Under the pieces are notes generated by a model. It was not told where the DNA came from. It searched no databases and was given only the letters and a program-made list of their open reading frames with translations. 13,389 nt of DNA, from positions 1 to 13,389 of the forward strand of contig JACRFG010000021.1 of assembly GCA_016234345.1 (NCBI GenBank). Direction: 5' to 3'. Source of the stretch: Candidatus Jorgensenbacteria bacterium (lineage in GTDB: Bacteria > Patescibacteriota > Minisyncoccia > UBA6257 > GWB1-50-10). Below, one piece after another: positions 7,899 to 12,773 of the stretch (its first letter is position 1; the number at the start of each line of letters is the position of its first letter). Made by a program: the position numbers and the translations under genes.

Positions 7899-8203
7899 GA
7901 AATTTTGGTTATCTCTACCTCTGTGAATGGCTGACGATGTGTTTTTTTCTTTCGATATCGAGTTTTAGAGTGATATCTAAAAACAATTTTTCGGCCGTCT
8001 CGGCCTTGTTTTAAAACCTTACCTTCAACTTTAACGTTTTTTAAGTAAGGCTCGCCGATTGTCGCCTTTTCGCCATCAGCAATAAGGAGAACGTGATCGA
8101 AAACAACGCTTTCGCCTTCTTGGGAATCAAGTTTTTCGATTTTTATTTTTCCACCCTCCACTACTTTATATTGTTTACCTCCTGTAGATATAATAGCGAA
8201 CAT
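7895..8203 (-). CDS. rplU: 50S ribosomal protein bL21
   Basis: 102 residues from the ATG at 8203. MFAIISTGGKQYKVVEGGKI is the classic bL21 start, and the typical length is about 103. A longer frame to 8239 is rejected because a promoter lies inside it. bL21 binds 23S rRNA in the large subunit. The C-terminal segment KTRYRKKKTHRQPFTEVEI is the conserved basic rRNA-binding part. In many bacteria rpmA (bL27) follows directly; here the next gene is recR on the other strand, so rplU stands alone. The stop TAA (7895-7897) overlaps the recR TAG (7896-7898). Transcription probably starts at the start codon, leaving no room for an L21 leader element. Confidence 0.97.
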   Translation of the reverse strand: MFAIISTGGKQYKVVEGGKIKIEKLDSQEGESVVFDHVLLIADGEKATIGEPYLKNVKVEGKVLKQGRDGRKIVFRYHSKTRYRKKKTHRQPFTEVEITKIS

Positions 8204-8239
8204 AGATGTCATTAAAACTGTAGTTGGCCGTAAAGTCAA
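8204..8239 (-). promoter_or_regulatory. rplU sigma70-type promoter, leaderless
   Basis: On the minus strand TTGACT (8234-8239) and TTTAAT (8211-8216) are exactly 17 bases apart, and the ATG at 8203 follows the -10 box after 7 bases. This is the best-formed promoter in the window. No Shine-Dalgarno is present, so the mRNA should begin at or one base before the start codon. Confidence 0.7.
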
Positions 8240-8250
8240 GCGCCAGAAAC

Positions 8251-8303
8251 AATACTACTCCGACTTTGTTCGGAGTAGTATTGAATACCGCACTCGCAGT
8301 ATT
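8251..8303 (-). terminator. Tandem hairpins after the MscS-like gene
   Basis: The first hairpin after the stop codon has arms at 8284-8291 and 8296-8303 with a 4-base loop; on the minus strand all 8 pairs form with one G-U wobble, while on the plus strand one pair is C-A. The second has perfect 13-base arms (8251-8263 and 8270-8282) and a 6-base loop, followed on the minus strand by GTTTCTGG, a weak T-tract. They lie between the stop at 8306 and the rplU -35 box at 8239. Most likely a terminator insulating rplU. On the plus strand the first hairpin is followed by TTTT, so some bidirectional action is possible. Confidence 0.6.
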
Positions 8304-8305
8304 TT

Positions 8306-8986
8306 TTAGTGTTCGGTCTTTTCTCTTAATTTGGAGATTAAATGAGCCGCGTAATCTTTACCGCCCATTCCAAAAGCGATGCCGCCAGCCAAGGCGAGCA
8401 TAGCCACAAAACCGGTCACAAGCGAATTTATAATAGCAACCCCTATACCAAGTTGGGATAAAGCGGTGAAGAATCCAAAAATCACCACAGACCACCAGGT
8501 AAGAGAGGATAAGAAGCTCGCGGCGTGGAGCTTGGCGCTCCTTACCGAAGCTTGCACCAGGCGTTGTAGGAAATTAGCGATAACTACGGCAGCCAACATA
8601 ATAAGTACTGACACGATCACGTTCGGCACATAAGCAACAACCGCCCGAAGGAAGTTTGAAAGCTCGACAAAGCCGAGAACGTCGCTCGCCGCAAGAATAA
8701 AGACAACTGCCAAAAACCAATATATGAGCTGACCCAAAAACTTACCACTGTTCAAAGCAAGACCAGCGCGATCGAGAAACTGTTTAAGACCGGCGCTCGC
8801 AAGTACGTTATCAAGCTTGATACGATTGATAAGTTCTTGCACTACCTTGCTCAAGGCGTTCGCCACAATAAGCCCGACTATAAGAACAACAGCCGCGACA
8901 ATAATGGTACCAAGCACATCAAGAGCGCCAGACCAAACCCGTTGAAGCGGACCACCGACTAATTCTGCTAAATCTTGAATAACCAT
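8306..8986 (-). CDS. MscS/conserved-TM-helix family membrane protein without beta domain
   Basis: 226 residues, almost all membrane-embedded. Hydrophobic segments lie at about 21-45, 83-104, 117-140, 160-180 and 184-207. Repeated motifs of the form VLIVGLIVANALSKVV (34-49) and LAAVVIANFLQRLVQ (131-145) match the conserved TM-helix repeat found in small bacterial MscS-related proteins. The last helix, with GGIAFGMGGKD (201-211), resembles the pore helix of MscS channels. Canonical MscS continues into a beta domain and a cytoplasmic cage; here the protein ends 15 residues later (AHLISKLREKTEH). This is either a minimal form of the family or only a membrane scaffold; osmotic gating is not proven. 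It is transcribed away from the PHP gene and followed by tandem hairpins. Confidence 0.8.
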   Translation of the reverse strand: MVIQDLAELVGGPLQRVWSGALDVLGTIIVAAVVLIVGLIVANALSKVVQELINRIKLDNVLASAGLKQFLDRAGLALNSGKFLGQLIYWFLAVVFILAASDVLGFVELSNFLRAVVAYVPNVIVSVLIMLAAVVIANFLQRLVQASVRSAKLHAASFLSSLTWWSVVIFGFFTALSQLGIGVAIINSLVTGFVAMLALAGGIAFGMGGKDYAAHLISKLREKTEH

Positions 8987-9049
8987 ACACGTTTTACGTA
9001 ATTGTCGACCTTTTACTATCTAAGTTAGTATAGTATAGCATATCAACTC
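8987..9049. promoter_or_regulatory. Divergent promoter region between the MscS-like and PHP genes
   Basis: AT-rich 63-base spacer with tandem TATAG/CTATA sequence (9029-9039) usable on both strands. On the plus strand TTTACT (9012-9017) and TATAGC (9034-9039) are 16 bases apart, giving a leader of only a few bases before 9050. On the minus strand TTGATA at about 9043-9048 could be a -35 box, but the -10 is uncertain. Confidence 0.35.
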
Positions 9050-9739
9050 ATGAAACTGAAATGTAACATACATTTTCACACCGCTGATGATCCCCAAGAT
9101 CGATTTATTACCTACACTTTTGCCGAAGGCATTGCCAAAGCTAAAGAGTTGGGATTCGAAGCAATCGCCTTAACTTGCCACAATAAATTCGTTAACCTAA
9201 CCGCCTACCGCGATCTAGCCCTCGAACACAATATTCTTCTAATACCGGGAATAGAACGGACAATCGAAGGACGCCATGTGGTTATTTTAAACCCGGACGA
9301 AACCATCAAAGCGGTCAGTAATTTTAATGAGCTCACAGAATACAAAAATAGCCACCCTGATATTTTTATATTCGCCCCTCACCCGTTTTTCTACGGTAAT
9401 TATTCTTTAAAAGAAAAACTTGGGTTGTATATCAATCTTTTCGACGCTATTGAATATTCGTGGTTTTACTCTAAATGGTTAAATAGAAACAAAGATGCTG
9501 AAAGGGCGGCACAAAAATATAAACTGCCCTTTATCGCCACCTCAGACACTCACGATCTGTGGTGCCTCGACAAAAGCTATGCTATCATCGACGCCGAAGA
9601 AAAAACAATCCCCGCTATTTTTAGAGCAATACGCCAAGGTAAATTCGAAAATATTACATCACCACAGAAATTTTGGAGAGATATGTTTTGGCGTGTTGCA
9701 ATCGGTTGGACTCTAAAAAACCGCAAAAGAGATCAATAA
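9050..9739 (+). CDS. PHP-domain metal-dependent phosphoesterase
   Basis: 229 residues. The PHP fold is shown by NIHFHT with H8 and H10, TCHN with H44, the GIERTIEGRHV segment with E69 and H76, APHPF with H111, and TSDTHD with D166 and H168. These are the usual metal-binding positions for two or three metals. PHP proteins include DNA polymerase associated phosphoesterases, histidinol phosphatase and 3',5'-nucleotide phosphatases; nothing here identifies the substrate. The C-terminal tail (about 205-229, FWRDMFWRVAIGWTLKNRKRDQ-like, Trp-rich and basic) is outside the catalytic fold and might touch the membrane. The chosen ATG sits just after a TATA-rich promoter region. It stands alone and converges on the channel gene with a 6-base gap and no clear terminator. 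Confidence 0.85.
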   Translation: MKLKCNIHFHTADDPQDRFITYTFAEGIAKAKELGFEAIALTCHNKFVNLTAYRDLALEHNILLIPGIERTIEGRHVVILNPDETIKAVSNFNELTEYKNSHPDIFIFAPHPFFYGNYSLKEKLGLYINLFDAIEYSWFYSKWLNRNKDAERAAQKYKLPFIATSDTHDLWCLDKSYAIIDAEEKTIPAIFRAIRQGKFENITSPQKFWRDMFWRVAIGWTLKNRKRDQ

Positions 9740-9745
9740 GGTAAC

Positions 9746-10954
9746 TTAAGTTGTATCTAACTTTGCAGATGAGAATGCGCTACCAAGCATCTCTACGATG
9801 CGCTCGGCAGTTAAGGCTGAGGTGCTAAAGGCGGCATTAATTTTCAAACGCTCCCGAACCGCATCAGCAACATCCTGGTCAAATATACGCAGAATAAGTT
9901 TAAGGTTTGGCTGAAGCGCCCGGGCATTCAAACCTATCTCCATATTTTCCAGATCGTTATTAACTACCGAAAACAAACCCTTGGCATTTTTGATGCCGGC
10001 ATCGCGAAGATTCTTCGGCAATGCCGCATCACCCACCAAAACCGTTACGCTACGCGACCGGAGAGTTTCCAAAAAGCGGTTCTGTGTATTATCGTCGATC
10101 ACAAGAACTCGCTCACCTCGAATCAAAAGCTCTTCAATAAGATGACTCCCTACCCTGCCTAAACCGCACACTATTATATGATCACGCAAGTTGTGCCGTC
10201 GCTTGCCAAGAACTAAAAGTTCGGTACGTCGCTTGATAAGCTGATCAATAATCATAGTGAAAGCAAGGATGATGAAAAATTGAACAGCGAGCATTATAAA
10301 CGTCCTTACTAACTTAAATTCGGGAGAATAATTTCTGACGATTGCATCATTGAAATTGGCGCTTGTAATAACTGTGGCAATAAGATAAAAACTATCAATC
10401 CACGAGATGTTCTCAGTGAAATAGAAAAATGAGGCACCGATCAAAATAATACAAAAGAAACCAACGATTAATTTCAATATCAATCGGTCGGTGCGACTAT
10501 TTAAAATCTGTGTTGTTTTGGCTCCAGAAATAGGCAAAACATCATCTTTTTGACGTTTATAGAGAGCATTAGCAAAATGAGGTGCAGCAATGGCCGCAGG
10601 ATTACAAACGAGAACATTCTTATGAATTACAGCCAAGTGCGCGGCTAGGCTCTCGTTAGAAAGAGCTACTATTGTGGGTACGCGATCATTTAGAGCGAGG
10701 GACGCGAGAAGAAGCTGAATATTACGGCCATCATCGTCGTCCAAAATACACACAGCGGACACGTCTTTTATATCGCTCTTTTCAATTACCGCTTTGGCAT
10801 ACTCAAAACTAGATTCTTGCCTGTTTGTTTCTTTAATTTCTTCAAATTCATCGGAAGAAACGTGAGAAACCTTATAACCTGCTTCGGTAAGGCGCCGATT
10901 AGTCTGAAGTGCAAGGTGTCCGGAACCCAAAATAATAATATTGGAATGAGTCAT
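9746..10954 (-). CDS. RCK-2TM-RCK ion-channel-like protein with altered pore filter
   Basis: 402 residues. An N-terminal Rossmann/TrkA-N (RCK) domain covers 4-135, with the nucleotide loop ILGSGHLAL (8-16). Two membrane segments lie at about 157-178 and 215-239 around a pore loop at 183-205. A second RCK domain lies at 258-400, with IVCGLGRVGSHL (261-272) and the acidic pair D287-D288. RCK domains bind nucleotides or ions and gate K+ channels. The filter, usually T-x-G-[YF]-G-D, reads TVITSANFND (194-203): both filter glycines are Asn. K+ selectivity is therefore doubtful; it could be a nonselective channel or a sensor. It is last in a run of minus-strand genes; the nearest upstream gene is the interrupted small membrane protein, 73 bases away. 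Confidence 0.85.
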   Translation of the reverse strand: MTHSNIIILGSGHLALQTNRRLTEAGYKVSHVSSDEFEEIKETNRQESSFEYAKAVIEKSDIKDVSAVCILDDDDGRNIQLLLASLALNDRVPTIVALSNESLAAHLAVIHKNVLVCNPAAIAAPHFANALYKRQKDDVLPISGAKTTQILNSRTDRLILKLIVGFFCIILIGASFFYFTENISWIDSFYLIATVITSANFNDAIVRNYSPEFKLVRTFIMLAVQFFIILAFTMIIDQLIKRRTELLVLGKRRHNLRDHIIVCGLGRVGSHLIEELLIRGERVLVIDDNTQNRFLETLRSRSVTVLVGDAALPKNLRDAGIKNAKGLFSVVNNDLENMEIGLNARALQPNLKLILRIFDQDVADAVRERLKINAAFSTSALTAERIVEMLGSAFSSAKLDTT

Positions 10955-11027
10955 ACCGACAAATACTTATTGTACGATTTAACTTTAACAAAAAATATTA
11001 ATGATGGGAATTAAAGATTTAAAACAA

Positions 11028-11255
11028 TCACTTACTTCCGCTTGTTTTAGAAACGATCCATCCTAAAAGCAAAAATGATGGTACAACATAAGGAAATATC
11101 CAATATAAAGCATGGCCTACCGAATGAGAATGTCGATCAGCAGCAATAAAAACTTATACGCAAAAAATGAAAGCAATAACAGTAATAACCCATCCCTGCC
11201 AAGCAACGGGCCTATATATCCACCCCCATTCTTTAAACCAGATTTTTTCATACAT
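11028..11255 (-). pseudogene. Small two-TM membrane protein interrupted by one in-frame TAA
   Basis: From the ATG at 11255 the frame reads MYEKIWFKEWGWIYRPVAWQ and on to FCV, then meets TAA at 11154-11156. The same frame continues coding-like for 41 codons (VFIAADRHSHSVGHAL, WIFPYVVPSFLLLGWIVSKT) to a TGA at 11028-11030. Without the stop this is a 75-residue protein with two hydrophobic segments joined by a polar DRHSHS loop. A TAA can arise from CAA (Gln) by one C-to-T change. From memory, short proteins with a W-x-P-x-x-W-Q-G-W start and a DRHSHS loop occur in CPR genomes, but I cannot confirm this here. Options are a recent pseudogene, a sequencing or population variant, or a functional 33-residue first half. 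No good start codon begins the second half. Confidence 0.6.
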
Positions 11256-11305
11256 AGACTTTTATGGACTACATCCATGCGAATTAGAGCCGAATCATCA
11301 AAGAA

Positions 11306-11551
11306 CTAATTCTCTGGAATCGGGCAACCGAACGGATTGCCACAATAATATATTGTCCAGAATAAATCATTGGGCCAAAAAGGTGAAAATATCGCTGCTC
11401 TTAAATATGCATAAGGATCTTTCCAGGCATAATAAGGATTCCCACTATACTTTTTTGCTAAACGCATTTCGCCAGTCATCCCATAAGCAACTCCCAAAAA
11501 TAGATAAATCACTACTGCAGTTACAATATATCTTTTGGTTCTAACATTCAT
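11306..11551 (-). CDS. Small hypothetical membrane protein
   Basis: 81 residues from the ATG at 11551 (MNVRTKRYIV). A TTG five codons upstream and an ATG at 11547 in another frame exist, but neither has better support. Residues 7-26 are a hydrophobic segment (RYIVTAVVIYLFLGVAYGMT), preceded by basic residues, so the N-terminus is probably cytoplasmic. The second half is aromatic-rich (NPYYAWKDPYAYLRAAIFSPFWPNDLFWTIYY) in two pieces and may form a second membrane or interfacial helix; two cysteines near the end (NPFGCPIP and the one before it) could pair. I do not recognise the family. It lies 65 bases after the coiled-coil protein gene and 50 bases before the interrupted small membrane gene, all on the minus strand. 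Confidence 0.55.
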   Translation of the reverse strand: MNVRTKRYIVTAVVIYLFLGVAYGMTGEMRLAKKYSGNPYYAWKDPYAYLRAAIFSPFWPNDLFWTIYYCGNPFGCPIPEN

Positions 11552-11616
11552 ATGCTTGATGGACAATGTACGAGTTAACTGGAACCTGTTGTTGAAATAT
11601 TTAATGGATTGGGATG

Positions 11617-12015
11617 CTATTCGGCTTGAACCTTATCTTTGATTGTTTCCAAAATCCGCTCTTGTGTTGACGCTTGTTTCTCCAATACTTGTATTTGACG
11701 TTCTTCCCACCGAGAACTTGATTTAAGACTTGCTACTGAAATATAGATAGCGATTAAGGATATAAATAAACCAATTAAAGTTGCGATAAGCGCGTAGTTA
11801 CTGTTTCGATGCTGTAGTTCACTGCTTCCAATTTGAATGAAGGCAACAACTCTTTCCTTCCAACCTTTATTATCAAAATCTTTCAAATCTCTAATCGACT
11901 TAGTGACTAATTCCGCACTTAAATCTTTAATAGCATCGTTTAATTCTCTCCGACTACATTGGGGATAGTTTTCTGGCAATTTATCAGCTGTCCATTTTTG
12001 TCTTCCTTCAGGCAT
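11617..12015 (-). CDS. Hypothetical one-TM protein with C-terminal coiled coil
   Basis: 132 residues. The N-terminal 70 residues are soluble and charged (CSRRELNDAIKDLSAEL, then LKDFDNKGWKERVVAFIQIG). One transmembrane segment spans about 73-97 (YALIATLIGLFISLIAIYIS). The last 30 residues are a Glu/Gln/Lys-rich helix likely to form a coiled coil (WEERQIQVLEKQAS, ILETIKDKVQ). I do not recognise a family. The layout suggests a membrane-anchored oligomer. Upstream on the minus strand is AT-rich sequence (TTTTTTATAACA before the ATG) without a clear Shine-Dalgarno. It is the first protein gene after the tRNA locus and may be cotranscribed with the small membrane proteins downstream. Confidence 0.6.
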   Translation of the reverse strand: MPEGRQKWTADKLPENYPQCSRRELNDAIKDLSAELVTKSIRDLKDFDNKGWKERVVAFIQIGSSELQHRNSNYALIATLIGLFISLIAIYISVASLKSSSRWEERQIQVLEKQASTQERILETIKDKVQAE

Positions 12016-12071
12016 TGTTATAAAAAACTATTACAAATTATGACTTATTATAACTGTGGACCTAGGCGGAA

Positions 12072-12095
12072 TCCCTGCCTGCCGGCAGGCAGGGA
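12072..12095. repeat. 24-base perfect palindrome inserted in a T-loop
   Basis: Arms TCCCTGCCTGCC (12072-12083) and GGCAGGCAGGGA (12084-12095) are exact reverse complements with no spacer. The inner 20 bases split a TTC/GATT T-loop at its TC^GA centre. I recall this CTGCCTGCCGGCAGGCAG-type repeat as a frequent dispersed palindrome in CPR genomes, but that is memory, not a search result. Confidence 0.75.
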
Positions 12096-12112
12096 ACCGT
12101 CGCTTACACAAC

Positions 12113-12226
12113 TTACCCCGTCACTTATCGCATGTGGACCCGGGGGGAATCGAACCCCCGCTTGCGCAATGCGAATGCGCCGTTATGCCACTTAACTACG
12201 GGCCCGTAGATTAAGTGACGGGGTAA
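12113..12226. repeat. 15-base perfect inverted repeats flanking tRNA-Ala
   Basis: TTACCCCGTCACTTA at 12113-12127 and TAAGTGACGGGGTAA at 12212-12226 are exact reverse complements. They enclose 84 bases, of which 71 are the tRNA-Ala gene, with 7 and 6 bases of spacer. The outer edges abut the anticodon-loop region of the outer tRNA-like sequence. No target-site duplication is visible. Confidence 0.85.
12135..12205 (-). tRNA. tRNA-Ala, anticodon CGC
   Basis: 71 bases. The acceptor stem GGGCCCG/CGGGTCC pairs over 7 positions with G-U at 3-70, the alanine identity element. The D-stem is GTTA/TAAC with loop AGTGGCA, the anticodon stem GCGCA/TGCGC with loop TTCGCAT (anticodon CGC, reads GCG), the variable loop a short AAGC, and the T-stem GGGGG/CCCCC with loop TTCGATT. 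The discriminator is A. CCA is not encoded (CAT follows), so it must be added enzymatically. All stems are perfect apart from the functional wobble. No own promoter is obvious inside the flanking repeats, so it probably comes from a longer transcript started beyond 12226. Confidence 0.92.
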
Positions 12227-12280
12227 AAATGCCGCGTTCTGCCACTAGACCATAGGCCCCCATAAACACTTGCCTTAATC

Positions 12281-12310
12281 TTGTATTAAATCTGCTATAT
12301 AGTGTACAAT
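12281..12310 (+). promoter_or_regulatory. Candidate promoter for the gene at 12354
   Basis: TTGTAT (12281-12286) and TACAAT (12305-12310) are 18 bases apart. Transcription would start near 12317 and give a leader of about 37 bases that contains the Shine-Dalgarno GAGGA. A consensus-like TTGACA at 12322-12327 has no matching -10 box at proper distance. Confidence 0.4.
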
Positions 12311-12343
12311 CAGTTAAGCTTTTGACAATACATATAAACTGTT

Positions 12344-12348
12344 GAGGA
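12344..12348 (+). promoter_or_regulatory. Shine-Dalgarno GAGGA deciding a GTG start
   Basis: GAGGA ends 5 bases before the in-frame GTG at 12354. The TTG at 12342 would start ahead of this site, and the ATG at 12349 is out of frame. It is the only strong Shine-Dalgarno seen in the window. Confidence 0.6.
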
Positions 12349-12353
12349 ATGAA

Positions 12354-12737
12354 GTGAACAAAGAAGAGAAAGAAGTTGTGAGAAATGCATTGCGTTATTT
12401 AAAAATAGCGCGACGATCAGAAGTTATTGTCTATAACGCCATGCTTTCAGGCGAAACGTTCAGAGATGAAGTGTTAGGACCCCTCGAATCAATCTGCGAA
12501 TGGAATGAAAAAGACGAACAAGAAGTCGATAAGGCTGCAAAAGAATTTCAAAAAGCCACCGAGGGACATACACTAAAGGAACGCGCTGACAAACTCGCAG
12601 AATTCTTGAAAGACCACAAATGGTGGGCCATCGGCATCGGAGTTGCTACTGTTATCGGCGGAATCGCATACTACGTTAATCGGAAAGGCAACGGCGATCC
12701 AAAAGAAGAAAAAAAGAATAAAAATACCGGACGGTAA
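12354..12737 (+). CDS. Hypothetical tail-anchored membrane protein
   Basis: 127 residues from the GTG at 12354, chosen for the Shine-Dalgarno in front of it. Residues 1-85 are soluble, strongly charged and helical (EEKEVVRNALRYLKIARRSE, then KDEQEVDKAAKEFQKATEG, then LKERADKLAEFLKDHK). One hydrophobic segment at about 90-108 (WWAIGIGVATVIGGIAYYV, Gly-rich) is followed by a basic, hydrophilic tail (NRKGNGDPKEEKKNKN). The layout fits a C-terminally anchored protein with a cytoplasmic helical domain. I do not recognise the family. One cysteine (C48) is present. It is monocistronic: the stop TAA lies in the loop of a terminator hairpin, and the next gene is convergent. Confidence 0.65.
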   Translation: MNKEEKEVVRNALRYLKIARRSEVIVYNAMLSGETFRDEVLGPLESICEWNEKDEQEVDKAAKEFQKATEGHTLKERADKLAEFLKDHKWWAIGIGVATVIGGIAYYVNRKGNGDPKEEKKNKNTGR

Positions 12738-12750
12738 TGTCCGGTATTTT
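12721..12750. terminator. Bidirectional rho-independent terminator
   Basis: Perfect 12-base arms AAAATACCGGAC (12721-12732) and GTCCGGTATTTT (12739-12750) around a 6-base loop, with a GC core. The plus side ends in TTTTAATTT; the minus side runs into TATTTTTATTCTTTTTTTC, a strong T-tract. It serves both the gene ending at 12737, whose stop codon is in the loop, and the convergent gene ending at 12774. Confidence 0.85.
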
Positions 12751-12773
12751 AATTTGCGAAGAAAATCTCCTTA

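Larger units (their letters stand above)
12057..12259 (-). pseudogene. Split, insertion-bearing outer tRNA-like sequence
   Basis: Outside the tRNA-Ala lie two halves of another tRNA in the same orientation. The 5' half (12259 down to about 12225) begins GGGCCTA, has a D-arm like that of the inner tRNA (GTCTAGTGGCAGAAC versus GTTAAGTGGCATAAC; one C-A mismatch in the stem) and reaches a T-rich anticodon loop. The 3' half (12112 down to 12057) holds a variable region and T-stem (TGTGTAAGCGACGGTTC), then GATTCCGCC and TAGGTCCA. GGGCCTA and TAGGTCC pair over all 7 positions, with G-U at 3-70. The anticodon loop is replaced by an inverted-repeat unit carrying tRNA-Ala, and the T-loop is split by a palindrome. 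The anticodon stem pairs poorly, so it is most likely a dead tRNA, although an intron-like nested tRNA is not excluded. Confidence 0.5.

Noticed and set aside
9743..9752. AACTTAAGTT palindrome between the PHP gene and the channel gene as a terminator or operator.
   Set aside because: Only 10 bases, AT-rich, no loop or T-tract; likely chance.
11112..11544. Two plus-strand reading frames (11112-11309 and 11167-11544).
   Set aside because: Composition is not protein-like, and they are antisense to the more coherent minus-strand membrane-protein frames at 11028-11255 and 11306-11551.
11959..12195. Plus-strand reading frame across the tRNA locus.
   Set aside because: It runs antisense through the palindrome and the tRNA-Ala gene; its sequence is a by-product of those elements (the CLPAGRE segment is the translated palindrome).
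12057..12259. tmRNA: alanine-type acceptor (G-U at 3-70) with a long interruption between tRNA-like ends.
   Set aside because: The 5' half has an ordinary D-arm and anticodon stem start, unlike a tmRNA tRNA-like domain, and the interruption is a complete tRNA-Ala with no tag reading frame or pseudoknots that I can see.
12322..12338. TTGACA plus TATAAA as the promoter of the gene at 12354.
   Set aside because: The spacing is 5 bases, far too short for a -35/-10 pair; the TTGTAT/TACAAT pair upstream fits better.
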